DNA of 56,099 nt from Nitrospira sp. UBA5698. GTDB taxonomy: Bacteria; Nitrospirota; Nitrospiria; Nitrospirales; Nitrospiraceae. The notes below the pieces were generated by a model that worked only from the letters and a program-made list of their open reading frames with translations, was not told where the DNA came from and did not search any database. Position numbers and translations under genes: made by a program. Positions 43,601 to 52,312 of this stretch are shown here, piece by piece. Each line of letters opens with the position of its first letter. The stretch's first letter is position 1. The DNA is taken from positions 88,251 to 144,349 of the forward strand of contig DIHK01000038.1 of NCBI GenBank assembly GCA_002420115.1, read 5' to 3'.

Positions 43601-45065
43601 CGAAGGATGTATTGGGATGGGTATTGCACGTCCCGTCAACCGGACGAGGCGGTGCGGAGTTGTCACTATTGGTGCAGTCGACACCATTGTAGGCATTATC
43701 TCGCAGCCCGGTTGGAATGGTCTGGTCCTGCGTCGGCTCTCCATCCGTAAAGATGAGAATGAAGGTCTTACAGCAATTGACGATTTGAGAGGTGCTCGCC
43801 CAGGCCGGCGTGTGATTGGCCCCGAAGAAATAGGGATCACGACCGCACGCGCTGGTGATGTAGCCGGACGGACAGTTCTCTCCAGAAATCAAGGCAGAAA
43901 CTTCACTGCTGCCAATCGAACCAACACCAGTACCTTGGAACGCAACGCCGTTTGAACTCCCCCCGGAAAACGCAATGGGATACGCATAAGCCGTTGGATA
44001 ATAGGCAGAGTTGATTTGGGCTACGTATCGAACCGCGTCATAGAGACTTTCCGCGAGTGGCGTCCAGGTCGTTGGATATGCTTCATCCACTGCATCTACC
44101 ATGGCTGCCGTGTTCGTATTGAACGTCTCGACCGTGGTCCCATTGAAATTAATCGATTGCCGAGAGCCGATTCCCGTCAAGACCTGGATGCCATTGTCGG
44201 AACCTGAACCATTGAAGACGGCGAGGCCGAAGCGGGCCTTGTCCCCGATCTGCTGAATCACCCCGGTGGGTTCGCTGTACATGGCAAAGGCAATTTCATT
44301 CAGCTCTGTTTCGGCAAAACCTCCACCATCGGGACAACCTCCGCCGTTATCATCGTCGATACACAGGTCACCATCATTTTCGAATTGGACAAAGAGGTTT
44401 GCTGGATTCCCCGGATGCACAGCAGTTGGAATTCGACCGACATAGGTTGTATTGCCGGTGCCGCCGGCGAAGGGAATACCAGGCGTCACCTCCAGGCCCG
44501 TACCAATGTTCTGCACCTTCACGGTTGGCAAGGAAGGGGTACCGGACGGTTTACAGGTCCCATCCGCATTACGCACCGGCGAAGCGGTCGGATGCCAGCA
44601 GTTGCCGCCCGTCATCGCCTTCTTGACTGCATCGAAGCGACGGAAGGTTGCCCAATTGATGAAATTGCCGTCCCATTCCGTCACGGCGCAGGTGGTATTG
44701 AGCGCCGTTTTCACCGCGCCGTTCTCAAACCGGTTGTCTCCAGCATCCCATACATAGCAACGCAACGGATCGGCATACCCATTGTACCGAGTGGTAGCCA
44801 CGAAGGTCGTCACGGTCGAGGTCGTCCCGTCCGATAAGACTCCGCAGCTTGCTGATTCGCAGGCCCGGTTGGCCATACTTCCCGAATTGTCCATCACGAT
44901 CAGGATGTTTGGCGTGGCAATGTTAGAGACGAACGGTGGCGAGGCCGTGTAGTCGGAGTTGACACGCACAGGCACGGCAGCGTGGCCAATGTTCGGCACG
45001 AACCAGGCTCCGATGACGACGAATGTCATGGTCGCACACGTCTTCATGGTCCATCGTTTCGTCAT
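40680..45065 (-). CDS. pilY1: PilY1-type type IV pilus tip protein
   Basis: A 1461-residue exported protein. Signal peptide ('MTFVVIGAWFVPNIGHAA'). Residues ~50-280 hold a von Willebrand A-type region with the metal site 'DNSGSM' (59-64). Several calcium-loop-like segments follow: 'DANANGIPDTGEWD' (~575), 'DTNGDGKQDYKID' (~685), and 'DADGNGIADDTNSDG' (~715). The C-terminal ~550 residues are the PilC/PilY1 beta-propeller ('YVGANDGMLHAFNAG', 'LWGFIPYELLPHLK', 'VDMPPVVKDVRIF', 'LIGGFRLGG'). PilY1 caps the pilus, binds surfaces and helps retraction and surface sensing. It is followed by the lipoprotein and preceded by a small exported gene and the pilX-W-V-fimT set, the normal order. Confidence 0.93.
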   Translation of the reverse strand: MTKRWTMKTCATMTFVVIGAWFVPNIGHAAVPVRVNSDYTASPPFVSNIATPNILIVMDNSGSMANRACESASCGVLSDGTTSTVTTFVATTRYNGYADPLRCYVWDAGDNRFENGAVKTALNTTCAVTEWDGNFINWATFRRFDAVKKAMTGGNCWHPTASPVRNADGTCKPSGTPSLPTVKVQNIGTGLEVTPGIPFAGGTGNTTYVGRIPTAVHPGNPANLFVQFENDGDLCIDDDNGGGCPDGGGFAETELNEIAFAMYSEPTGVIQQIGDKARFGLAVFNGSGSDNGIQVLTGIGSRQSINFNGTTVETFNTNTAAMVDAVDEAYPTTWTPLAESLYDAVRYVAQINSAYYPTAYAYPIAFSGGSSNGVAFQGTGVGSIGSSEVSALISGENCPSGYITSACGRDPYFFGANHTPAWASTSQIVNCCKTFILIFTDGEPTQDQTIPTGLRDNAYNGVDCTNSDNSAPPRPVDGTCNTHPNTSFADLLGEHKTDYASSGSGYLDSVALWAHTNDMRPCSGTGDGTIAVLGVTGHCLPGMQNVTVYTFFAFGTINGRGLLAQTARLGAFDDANANGIPDTGEWDKENNYTGATGADGIPDAYFESSDVDDIQDKMLATLSSIVRKSSSGAAVSVLATSSTGEGALYQAYFYPSTLEVATNKDVTWTGYTQSLWVDTFGNMREDTNGDGKQDYKIDLIIKTRLDPATSIVYVDKYKDADGNGIADDTNSDGVITQADCYECGKLLSDMKPIWEAGKQLALKDADTRTILTWVDLDNDKVVDAAEQIAFTTANSATLSPYLRAEATPSPYTANAIINFIRGCEPATCTDQASLRDRRLTVASSTLKTWKLGDVINAPPTIVAAPRDRYDIIEGDPSYTAFFVKYRLRRQVVYVGANDGMLHAFNAGFYQRGDDPSTTTVEEHGWFTRTPTNNSSGPLLGEELWGFIPYELLPHLKWLTRSDYQHVYYVDMPPVVKDVRIFDNDTDHPNGWGTVLIGGFRLGGSCGACTPGGGGPPMGVTISGTDQYFYSAYFVLDITNPEVQPKLLWSFSDSSLGLATSVPTVVRVNPLTDFHADNTNAKWFLLAGSGPTGYDGRITQSATVFAIDMKTGPGSSNSLVSSFPVGTWTSFIGDMTAFDRNLDYRTDVVYFGRTIQDTTPTVGPPWRGKVYRLTMGETLPFGGVTDPGSWGVADSGDRVPTEMLDTIGVSSPVEMGPVLAAPSISVDDAAKAWVFVGSGRYFGAADKTDKSVQYFVGMKDSVINGGCTQVSWGSCMENDLVDVTTATVCIVGLGNCGQTSGTNQVTGVTGVTTMAELITLVGTKDGWVTKLLPATGPGVGERVLSAATVFGGIVFFPTFTPTDDICSSTGSSSLYALFYRTGGPHTSPIVGSTTGTGGIATVNKSTSLGNGLAFGAVPHVGSGSDGTSPFKLFINTSTGALDGRDVNLAIDPRAHFASWINM

Positions 45066-45161
45066 GTCGTCCTCCTACCGCTCAGCCGCAGACCTTGTGT
45101 CGTTACTGCAGGCGCAAGGTTGATGAGAGCTGCGTTCAAAACCAACATCACGTTACTCGCC

Positions 45162-45488
45162 TCACTGGGGTCTCATCACGACCATCAGATCGATCTCGCC
45201 CATTTTGTTGAGGTGAAACTTCGCCTCGGACCGCAGGAATACTTCTTCTAGGGGGATCTCATTCTCCTTATGATCCATGATCTTCGCATCAGACTGGACG
45301 CGGTAATCCGTCCCGCTGACCCGGATCGATGACGTGTACACAGCATCGACCGTTCCTATCTTGAAGCTCATCATCTTGGTCGCAGGTAACTGCTCACCCC
45401 CGACGGACGGCGTGACGATAGGCGAAGCAATCCCCAGAACAAACGCTGCGATCGCATAACCCTTCCGCAGTCTCGCCCTGTTCATCAT
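45162..45488 (-). CDS. Small exported protein in the pilus operon
   Basis: 108 residues with an N-terminal signal ('YAIAAFVLGIASPIVTPSVG'). The mature part repeats beta-strand segments: 'SFKIGTVDAVYTSSIRVSGTDYRV' and 'IMDHKENEIPLEEV', ending in 'LNKMGEIDLMVVMRPQ'. No family recognised. It sits between pilX and pilY1 on the same strand, so it probably works in pilus assembly or secretion of PilY1 (inference). Codon use matches the neighbours. Confidence 0.65.
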   Translation of the reverse strand: MMNRARLRKGYAIAAFVLGIASPIVTPSVGGEQLPATKMMSFKIGTVDAVYTSSIRVSGTDYRVQSDAKIMDHKENEIPLEEVFLRSEAKFHLNKMGEIDLMVVMRPQ

Positions 45489-45496
45489 CCCACCTC

Positions 45497-46138
45497 CTAG
45501 GAAGCTCCGATTTGTTTCATGCAGGTTTCACCAACGGTGCAGCTATACACGGACGTCACCGTGCTCGTCGTCCCAGCGGCTGCGTTGGAAGCAATACAGG
45601 TGATGCGATAGACAATCTCTTTGAGCTCCCCTGCACCTTCTTTACGGCGCTTGAACAATCGATCAATGTCTCCATTCACCGTCAGCCCCGGAAGACTTGT
45701 GATCGTCAAATTCGGCGCAGAGGTGGCGTTGTCATTGTAGTTTTCTCCGATCGTGTTCGCAGCTGCGGGAGGAGGGAGTGGCTGACCAGAAATTTCACTG
45801 TAGAGGGTAGCGCTGTTGGCAGCCGGAATCGGCCCCGCGGGAGTAGCGGTGCTGAGGAATTCAGATTTTATTTCTGAGTAGTACAACGTTTGTTGAATAA
45901 TGTTCACGGCCGTCCCTTCGCAAGCCTCCGCAGCTGCCGACATCGATTCCTTGGTGCTGACGAACCCTGACATCCTCGTCTCCAACCCAGTGACCGTAAT
46001 CGCGGAGATCGCCAATACCACCATCAGAAGCATGATGATCATGACCGTCAGCAACGCAACCCCTCGCTCATTCCCTCTGTCTTGATCGGCTCGTCGCACC
46101 CCTGTTTGCTCCCTGCATCCCATCGTGCCTACCCTCAC
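45497..46138 (-). CDS. pilX: PilX-like minor pilin
   Basis: 213 residues. A short leader ending 'NERGVALLTVMIIMLLMVVLAI', the PilX type of membrane helix after a Gly cleavage site, then 'ETRMSGFVSTKESMSAAAEACEG' and a globular domain of ~150 residues with two C-terminal Cys, 'YSCTVGETCMKQ', likely a disulfide. Minor pilins prime assembly and sit at the tip with PilY1. Its start overlaps the pilW stop by 4 bases. Confidence 0.82.
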   Translation of the reverse strand: MRVGTMGCREQTGVRRADQDRGNERGVALLTVMIIMLLMVVLAISAITVTGLETRMSGFVSTKESMSAAAEACEGTAVNIIQQTLYYSEIKSEFLSTATPAGPIPAANSATLYSEISGQPLPPPAAANTIGENYNDNATSAPNLTITSLPGLTVNGDIDRLFKRRKEGAGELKEIVYRITCIASNAAAGTTSTVTSVYSCTVGETCMKQIGAS

Positions 46139-47250
46139 ATATTCCTTGGCTGAATCACTCTAGTCACAACCCTGCGCCTCAGCTTCGAATAGGTCGACGC
46201 ATCATAGCCAGTATCGGCTGATGGGTTATGATCGCTCATGACGACCGGTCCGCTTGTATTGGCTCCTGACGTATAGCGTTCCCCAAATCCTTGGTCCGGC
46301 GTCATTTGCCTACCGACCACACTAATCTGAACTTGTTTGATCGTTTCAGGCGACATCGGTGGCAGATTCCAGGCACTATTGGTCACAAAGTCATTGATCG
46401 ACGGCGGGCTCGTCGTATTGGCCCCATCAATTTCATCGAGAACTCCATCCGGCGACAACGGGTTTGGCGCAGCAGTACTACAGCCATCGCAGCCGTAGGA
46501 GAATTGGATGTCCTCTATTCCATCGACCAAGGGCACTCCATTTCTGGTCAGGCATGCGGTGCTCCCAGTCCCGCATGCAGCCGTCGTGGTTCCCACCGCG
46601 TAGGTTACGCATTGAAGTAAATAGACCGGTGTCCCGGCTGGAAATTTCCCGTCGATGCTACTGGAAAGGGTGAGGGAGGTTGCGCCGATCGTGCTAACAG
46701 CCTTTGCCACCCCTCCACCGATGGAGACGACAGACCCGACGGCCAACCCTTGACTGACCATGTCCGTAATGGCTGCCGCGGCAATCGGAAGCGCATTGAA
46801 CGGGACCGGATCGATTCCTGTTCCTCCGACATTGGCTGAGAGCACCCAGGGTGTGACGACATCCGTGAGGAGTGGCACGACCATCGCAATACTGTCAGGA
46901 CCGGTATCAGCGCCTGTAGGATTCTGGTCTACGGGACGAAGACCAACTGGTCTGGAAAATGTCCCATTGGTCACGCTGCATGTCCCGACAGTCGGCGCGC
47001 CTGGCACATTTCCCACATAGTTATAGCTAGCCAGACGCAGATCGCGAGCCAGCATTTCCATCGCCACTCTGACATTCTGTTGTGTCTCGACCACCTGCTC
47101 GTTGACCGTGGTGGCTTTTTGACTCATGACCAGCATGGACAAGGCTGCACCAATAACTCCAAGTCCCACGGCGGCAGCAATCATCAATTCGATCAACGTC
47201 ATACCAGCTTCACAACCTCGGTGATACCTGGTGGCCTGATCAGTTTTCAT
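46135..47250 (-). CDS. pilW: PilW-like minor pilin
   Basis: 371 residues. Type III prepilin signal 'GMTLIELMIAAAVGLGVIGA' with Glu at +5, and a long beta-rich domain with 'VVETQQNVRVAMEMLARDLRLASYNYVG' and the pattern seen in PilW/PulJ. Several Cys pairs ('SVTNGTF', 'YGCDGC') suggest disulfides or a metal site. It is the largest of this minor-pilin set. Co-transcribed with pilV before and pilX after. Confidence 0.83.
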   Translation of the reverse strand: MKTDQATRYHRGCEAGMTLIELMIAAAVGLGVIGAALSMLVMSQKATTVNEQVVETQQNVRVAMEMLARDLRLASYNYVGNVPGAPTVGTCSVTNGTFSRPVGLRPVDQNPTGADTGPDSIAMVVPLLTDVVTPWVLSANVGGTGIDPVPFNALPIAAAAITDMVSQGLAVGSVVSIGGGVAKAVSTIGATSLTLSSSIDGKFPAGTPVYLLQCVTYAVGTTTAACGTGSTACLTRNGVPLVDGIEDIQFSYGCDGCSTAAPNPLSPDGVLDEIDGANTTSPPSINDFVTNSAWNLPPMSPETIKQVQISVVGRQMTPDQGFGERYTSGANTSGPVVMSDHNPSADTGYDASTYSKLRRRVVTRVIQPRNM

Positions 47251-47271
47251 CGATTCAAATCTCCCGCACCG

Positions 47272-47775
47272 TCATTCTGGAGCCACGACCGTCCGAAAGG
47301 TCATGGTCTTGGACTGCATGGACGTCCCGCTCCCAGCTGACGTATTCCACGTGACCGTGATGACGACATTGCTACGATTCAGGCTCGGCACACCCAATGT
47401 CGGGGCAGGGTCACTGAGGATAGCCGATACAGTCCCTCGCACACCGCTGATGTTGGACGCTATCAGAGCGGCTCGCCACTGCTGACAGTCCGCAAGAGCT
47501 TGTCGCTTATCCGCGGTCTGCGGACAGGGCGTTGAGGCAGTGGTATCAATGTTATGGTAGTCCAAGACTCGTTGACGATTACTCTGTATACGTTCCAGCA
47601 TTTCGACGCCGAAATTCGTTACCACTGTGGTGTCTTTTGACTGGGCGTTCTTCGCAAGCGATGACCCTTGAAAACCTGCAACCCCCAACATAGTGATGGC
47701 CAGGACGGCTCCCGCCATGACCGCTTCGATCAGGGTAAAGCCTCCATCATTTCTGATTGTTTGCAGATGGTTCAT
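47272..47775 (-). CDS. pilV: PilV-like minor pilin
   Basis: 167 residues. Prepilin signal 'GGFTLIEAVMAGAVLAITML' (Glu +5) and the PilV pattern 'GVAGFQGSSLAKNAQSKDTTVV'. Two Cys (in 'STPCPQTADK', 'LADCQQW') lie ~16 residues apart and may form a disulfide. GGGGAAG precedes the start. It is the second gene of the set fimT-pilV-pilW-pilX. Confidence 0.83.
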   Translation of the reverse strand: MNHLQTIRNDGGFTLIEAVMAGAVLAITMLGVAGFQGSSLAKNAQSKDTTVVTNFGVEMLERIQSNRQRVLDYHNIDTTASTPCPQTADKRQALADCQQWRAALIASNISGVRGTVSAILSDPAPTLGVPSLNRSNVVITVTWNTSAGSGTSMQSKTMTFRTVVAPE

Positions 47776-47800
47776 ACAGTCACTTCCCCGAATCGTCCCG

Positions 47801-48262
47801 TTACGGGCAGGTTGCCTTGGGACACCAGTCGACTTTTCCTGAAGGAGTCACCGCAACCGAATACGCGACCCCATGTGTCGGGGTTAAGGTAATCAGTGTG
47901 TTGGTTGACCCCCCACCAGCCCGTAACCCGAACATATTAAATCCAACGTTTGTTGCCGAAATATTCGCCACCCCCTCGTTGAGGGTGACCGGGGGAAATA
48001 CACCGCCAAACTTCACCGTGGGTCGTCCATACTCCATATCTGTCGTAACCGTGATGCCGGCTCCTTTGCTCATCGCTGCCGCGCGTGCCAGATTGAGATT
48101 GCCCGCCAGCTCTGTCGCAGCTTGTTTCATCTGATACCTTGCCTTCCACTGCGTAAAGGACGGAACGGCGATCATGGTGGTAATGCCCACGATGGCACCG
48201 ACAACTGCCATCTCTATCAGCGTAAACCCCTTGGCCTCGCGTAACAGACCACTAGTCATCAT
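47801..48262 (-). CDS. fimT: FimT/GspH-like minor pilin
   Basis: 153 residues from the ATG at 48262, with AAGGGG upstream (the 48325 start has none and would add a non-signal leader). 'KGFTLIEMAVVGAIVGITTM' is a canonical prepilin signal, and 'ELAGNLNLARAAAMSKGAGI' is the FimT/GspH core, followed by a short C-terminal domain with a Cys pair ('DWCPKATCP'). First gene of the pilus minor-pilin operon, 40-60 bases from a sigma-54-like promoter (48305-48319). Confidence 0.82.
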   Translation of the reverse strand: MMTSGLLREAKGFTLIEMAVVGAIVGITTMIAVPSFTQWKARYQMKQAATELAGNLNLARAAAMSKGAGITVTTDMEYGRPTVKFGGVFPPVTLNEGVANISATNVGFNMFGLRAGGGSTNTLITLTPTHGVAYSVAVTPSGKVDWCPKATCP

Positions 48263-48583
48263 GGGATTCCCCTTAAGAGACACCCTGTTAGGCTGGAGGA
48301 CAAAGCAAGGGGCATGCCGTTCCAAATGGCCTTATCCCCATGCTTAACCCCTGGAATTAATGGCATTCTCTTTCTGTTGAGAGGGGCTTGGCATGGTCAC
48401 TTTTCGTGCTTTGGAGCAACAATTTTCGGCGGGAGTGTTGTACAGTTTCGTACCTGCCGATTAGGAGCTGGTTAGGAAGTGGTAGCAGGATGATGCCGAT
48501 TGTACCTGCTATGCTCGTGAGGGAGTGCCCGGCACCCTTGCAACGGCAGGTCGTGCATCATCAGACACAGTGGAATATCCAGG
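48263..48583. other. Divergent intergenic region between fimT and pilZ genes
   Basis: A 321-base gap that must hold both promoters. It contains a sigma-54-like site for fimT (48305-48319) and a weak TAGCAGG/CCTGCTA dyad (48483-48511). No gene seen. Confidence 0.6.
48305..48319 (-). promoter_or_regulatory. Sigma-54-like promoter for the pilin operon
   Basis: On the minus strand: CGGCAT-gcccc-TTGC. The GG and GC of the -24/-12 elements are present at the right 10-base spacing; the first T is C and the sixth C is T. It lies 42 bases before the fimT start. Pilin operons are often sigma-54 dependent. Confidence 0.45.
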
Positions 48584-48904
48584 ATGTCTAAAAACAATCG
48601 AAAGCTTCGACGGTTTGCCATCCAAGTTCCATGTACATTTGGGAATCACACCTACAAAGCGGAAGGAACGATTCTGAATCTCTCGGCGCAAGGCTGTGCC
48701 GTTATGACAGAGCAGCCTCCATCGGTCTCATCTTATCTTGCACTGCAGATTGATTTACCGGACAACGCCACGCCTATCGAAATTGAGCTCGCTGGCGTTC
48801 GGTGGGTTTCGGAGCAACGATGCGGATTGGAGTTTATCCGGATCTCACCAGAAATGGCAAACCGGTTAGGTTCGTTTGTCGCTGTACTCGAACATACTGC
48901 CTGA
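48584..48904 (+). CDS. PilZ-domain protein
   Basis: 106 residues. The c-di-GMP motifs are present: RxxxR in 'RKLRRFAIQVP' and N-x-S-x-x-G in 'ILNLSAQGCAV' (the family uses D/N). The rest is the PilZ barrel ('LQIDLPDNATPIEIELAGVRWVSEQRCGLEFI') and a C-terminal helix. It probably binds c-di-GMP and tunes pilus function; the neighbouring pilin and ATPase genes point the same way. It is the only plus-strand gene in the pilus region. Confidence 0.85.
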   Translation: MSKNNRKLRRFAIQVPCTFGNHTYKAEGTILNLSAQGCAVMTEQPPSVSSYLALQIDLPDNATPIEIELAGVRWVSEQRCGLEFIRISPEMANRLGSFVAVLEHTA

Positions 48905-48924
48905 CCAGACATCGACGCATTCAG

Positions 48925-50751
48925 CTACTTCACAGCCACAGCCCGGACTTGCCGGTACGTCGTCAGTCCCTTGAGTACTTTCTGAATCCCATCTTGCAAG
49001 AGGGTGACCATCCCATCCCGTATGGCGACACTGAGAATTTCTGCTGTCCGCGCCCGGCTTTGAATAAGATTTTTGATCTCTTCTGAGCCGACCAGGAGTT
49101 CGTGCAAGGCCACTCGGCCCTTAAATCCAGTCTGATTACAGACTTCGCACCCTTTCCCGCGATAAAGCCGGAGATCCTCGGTGTAGGTGACCCCCAGCTT
49201 TTCCCACTGTTTTGCCCCATATCCTTGCACAAGCTCGTCAAATTCCTGTTGTGTCGGATGGTACTCTTCTTTGCAGTAGGAACAGATACGTTTACAGAGC
49301 CGCATGGCGAGAATGCCCAACATCGCGTCAGCAAAGTTAAACGAGTCACAGCCCATATCCAGCAATCGTGTCACGGTTTCTACGGCACTATTGGTATGCA
49401 ACGTACTCATCACGAGATGACCAGTGAGTGACGCTTCGATCGCAATGTCCGCGGTTTCCTTGTCACGCATCTCTCCGATCATGATGACATCCGGGTCCGC
49501 CCGTAAGAATGCACGCATCGCCGAGGCAAAGGTAAATCCGATCTTAGGATGCACTTGTACCTGCCGCAACCCTTCCTGCGTCACTTCAATGGGATCTTCA
49601 GCCGTCCAAATTTTCCGTTCATCGGTATTGATGTGTTTCAATACCGCGTGAAGCGTCGTCGTCTTCCCTGATCCAGTCGGCCCCACGCACAGGAAAATGC
49701 CATGTGGATGTTCAGCCAGCTCCTTCACGGTTTGTAACACGTCAGCAGGAAAATCCATCGCTTCTAACGGCATGGTTTCCTTGGCGGTCAAGAGACGCAG
49801 CACGACATCTTCATTGTTTCCTGCCGTCGGCAGCGTTGCCACCCGCAACTCAATTTCACGGTCCTTCGCCAACTTGTATCGGATCTTTCCATCTTGAGGT
49901 TTCCGCCGCTCGGAGATGTCCAAATTGGCCATAATCTTCAACCGTGAGACGATGGCTCGCCGATAGGCAGCCGGAATCCTCATATAGGTAAAGCAGGTCC
50001 CATCGACTCGGAATCGAACTGCGGTTTCTTTCCGATCCGAATAGGGCTCGATGTGGACGTCCGAAGCCGCCAGCCGATACGCCTCAGCAATAACCTGATT
50101 CGCCAGCCGTACGATGGCCGAGTCATTTTCATCGATCTCCCTTCGCTCTGCTTCAGCGTTCCGTTCGCTGCCGGCTTCATCGACCAGTTCCCCAAGAATA
50201 TCCGTGATTGAGCCACCAGTTGCTTGGCCTGTTGCAACAAGCAGATATTGTTCGATATCCCGCCGAAGCCCGACTGCAAATCGAATTGTGGTCCCTGGAA
50301 ACGCGCGGCGAATATCCAAGCCCTTTTCGAGATCATGAGGATCATTGGTGACGACGTCGAGTACTGTGCCCTGACGCTTTATGGGAATCCAAGAGCTCCT
50401 TCTGAGGTAATCGAAGCTGAGATTTTTTAAGAGTTCCGGATCAATGATGGTTCGTTCGTCGTACGGAACATAAGGACATTGATAAAACTCACTTAATGCT
50501 GACCCGAGCGCTGGTTTAGGGACCCGATATTTGTCGATGAGGACAGTCTCTAGGTCGATCTCTCGGGAGAGGGATTCTTCCACTGCCGCTTCCAATTCAG
50601 TTGGGTTTATGAGTCCCCTGTACGCGATACAATCCAGGAGACTCCGTTCCATGGTCTTTTTTCGAGGTGCCTTGTTCATCGGAGGCCTTTTCAGAGTCGC
50701 GACGGAAAGGACTTCTCGTTTATTCTGTGTTCCAGCGGCTTGTGCAATCAT
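48925..50751 (-). CDS. pilB: PilB/GspE-type assembly ATPase
   Basis: 608 residues from the ATG at 50751 (AAGGAA upstream); the frame extends to 50976 but without support. The N-terminal MshEN-like domain (~40-200: 'LLDCIAYRGLINPTELEAAV', 'YQCPYVPYDERTI') can bind c-di-GMP in other members. The ATPase has Walker A 'GPTGSGKTT', the Asp box 'EDPIEVTQEGLRQVQV', Walker B 'DVIMIGEMRD' and the His box 'GHLVMSTLHTNSA'. The tetracysteine zinc site is intact (CKRICSYCKE, CEVCNQTG). This marks an extension ATPase rather than PilT. pilC and pilT are not in this window. Confidence 0.9.
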   Translation of the reverse strand: MIAQAAGTQNKREVLSVATLKRPPMNKAPRKKTMERSLLDCIAYRGLINPTELEAAVEESLSREIDLETVLIDKYRVPKPALGSALSEFYQCPYVPYDERTIIDPELLKNLSFDYLRRSSWIPIKRQGTVLDVVTNDPHDLEKGLDIRRAFPGTTIRFAVGLRRDIEQYLLVATGQATGGSITDILGELVDEAGSERNAEAERREIDENDSAIVRLANQVIAEAYRLAASDVHIEPYSDRKETAVRFRVDGTCFTYMRIPAAYRRAIVSRLKIMANLDISERRKPQDGKIRYKLAKDREIELRVATLPTAGNNEDVVLRLLTAKETMPLEAMDFPADVLQTVKELAEHPHGIFLCVGPTGSGKTTTLHAVLKHINTDERKIWTAEDPIEVTQEGLRQVQVHPKIGFTFASAMRAFLRADPDVIMIGEMRDKETADIAIEASLTGHLVMSTLHTNSAVETVTRLLDMGCDSFNFADAMLGILAMRLCKRICSYCKEEYHPTQQEFDELVQGYGAKQWEKLGVTYTEDLRLYRGKGCEVCNQTGFKGRVALHELLVGSEEIKNLIQSRARTAEILSVAIRDGMVTLLQDGIQKVLKGLTTYRQVRAVAVK

Positions 50752-50827
50752 TGTAGCTCTTCCTTGTGTCTCGACAACTAGAATACGTTTTTGGATTCGT
50801 CCTCTATAATGAGGACACCTTCGCAAA

Positions 50828-52297
50828 TCAATATTTTGCGACCCATGTCCCTGGAGCGCGATAGACAACCGGCAAACCTCGAAACCACCCCTGTCCGATA
50901 TCATGGTCGTACCAGACTTCGAGACTACCTCGTGACTCCGTTCCGGTAATCGTCCCACCACTGACCACGGCGCCATGCACCTTTGCTTTTCCTGTCACCG
51001 TGATATTCCCGGCCGCATACAGCACACCGTTGAACTGAATCCCTTGGAGCTGAACCGGTGTCCGAGTTACGGCCCCATTGAGATCGGTCCATGGCGGGCT
51101 GAGAGCCTTGACCAGAGCTCCAGGTCCATGGGGATTGAGGTGGATATGCCCCTGCATCACGATCGTGGCTTCAAGATAGGAGGCCTGCAAGCGGAGCACT
51201 CCAAGATTGTCAAGGCGTGGTGGCAGCTGGTCCAGCGTATCGATGAAGACCAACCCCTGTTGGTCACCCGGCACCTGAGACGTCAACACCTCATCTGGCG
51301 AAAGTCCTCGACCTGGCTCTACCATACCGTGGGGATAGAGCAGCCCTTCGCGGTCAATCGTGAAGTAGCGCCCGAAACGCTTAGCCATCTGCTTCAGCTC
51401 TTCGTAGGTCCATTGATCCAACCGAAGCCCGGGAATCGGCGATTGTCCGTCGTGAATATTCGATGGCAGGCCCGGCGCCTGGTCTGGATCCGGTTGAGTA
51501 ACCAAGACCTGTCCCCCAATCCACGCTTCCATCCAGCGATCTTCTCGCTGCGCCGTCTCGTCATAGCTCTGTCCCGTTACCGGTGCCATCCCGCTTTTGG
51601 TCGGAATATCGTTCTCATGACTGACCACCAGAGTTTCCCCCACTCGCAACTCACCCCAATGAACTCTGAGCAGTGATTCATTGCCCTGCCGGAATTCTCC
51701 TAGATGTCGGGCCACTTGTACCGCAGCCTTCAACGGGCGAAGATTCAAGGCGCCTAGTTGGAGCAAGACGGAGTGCCTGACCGAGGGAGTTGTCTCTGTG
51801 GCAATCGTGGCATCTACAGTACACAACAGGCCAGGATTCGATGGTGCATAGACCTTGATCTCTTCGACATGCCCTAAATGGCGCATCGCGCGGAAGACGC
51901 CGACTTCCGGATCATTCAAGACCCGTTCGTCTGCAGGATTCACCGCAAGGAACGCGACATCTGGCTGTTCGCTGGTCCCTGTAAACTGCGAACGGCCATC
52001 GGGGTCAAAAAAAGACGGCCCACCCTCTCCATCACGCTGTCGCTTCTCTCGGAGAAGCCGGAGCCGCGGATGACTGCCGGTCGACTGTGGATCATGAAAC
52101 CACGCCACTGTTAGTTCAGCTGCCGCATCGGCAAGCTGTTGAGTGACAGCTCCCTGATTTCCCGCGCGAGCACTGACTACCTCCTGCCCGGATAGACTGA
52201 GGAGGGCTGACGCTAAGAGTGATACCAGCAGAACGATGACCATCGCTCCCAAGAGCGCAATCCCTTGTTGGTTTCCCGTGAATATTCGGTGAGACAT
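50828..52297 (-). CDS. PilX-N-like large minor pilin
   Basis: 489 residues from the ATG at 52297 (GAGGA upstream; an in-frame GTG at 52312 is less likely). The signal 'NQQGIALLGAMVIVLLVSLL' is of PilX type, followed by 'GQEVVSARAGNQGAVTQQLADAAAELT'. The ~430-residue rest is beta-rich ('VQLQGIQFNGVLYAAGNITVTG', 'VHGAVVSGGTIT'), much longer than usual PilX, with the 'GNITVTGKAKVHGAVV' run typical of parallel-beta rods. It belongs to the second minor-pilin set. Confidence 0.75.
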   Translation of the reverse strand: MSHRIFTGNQQGIALLGAMVIVLLVSLLASALLSLSGQEVVSARAGNQGAVTQQLADAAAELTVAWFHDPQSTGSHPRLRLLREKRQRDGEGGPSFFDPDGRSQFTGTSEQPDVAFLAVNPADERVLNDPEVGVFRAMRHLGHVEEIKVYAPSNPGLLCTVDATIATETTPSVRHSVLLQLGALNLRPLKAAVQVARHLGEFRQGNESLLRVHWGELRVGETLVVSHENDIPTKSGMAPVTGQSYDETAQREDRWMEAWIGGQVLVTQPDPDQAPGLPSNIHDGQSPIPGLRLDQWTYEELKQMAKRFGRYFTIDREGLLYPHGMVEPGRGLSPDEVLTSQVPGDQQGLVFIDTLDQLPPRLDNLGVLRLQASYLEATIVMQGHIHLNPHGPGALVKALSPPWTDLNGAVTRTPVQLQGIQFNGVLYAAGNITVTGKAKVHGAVVSGGTITGTESRGSLEVWYDHDIGQGWFRGLPVVYRAPGTWVAKY

Positions 52298-52312
52298 GGT
52301 GCTCTTCCTCAC

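Noticed and set aside
48483..48511. TAGCAGG/CCTGCTA dyad as the pilZ operator
   Set aside because: A 7-base dyad with a 15-base loop is expected by chance in a region of this size and has no second copy nearby.
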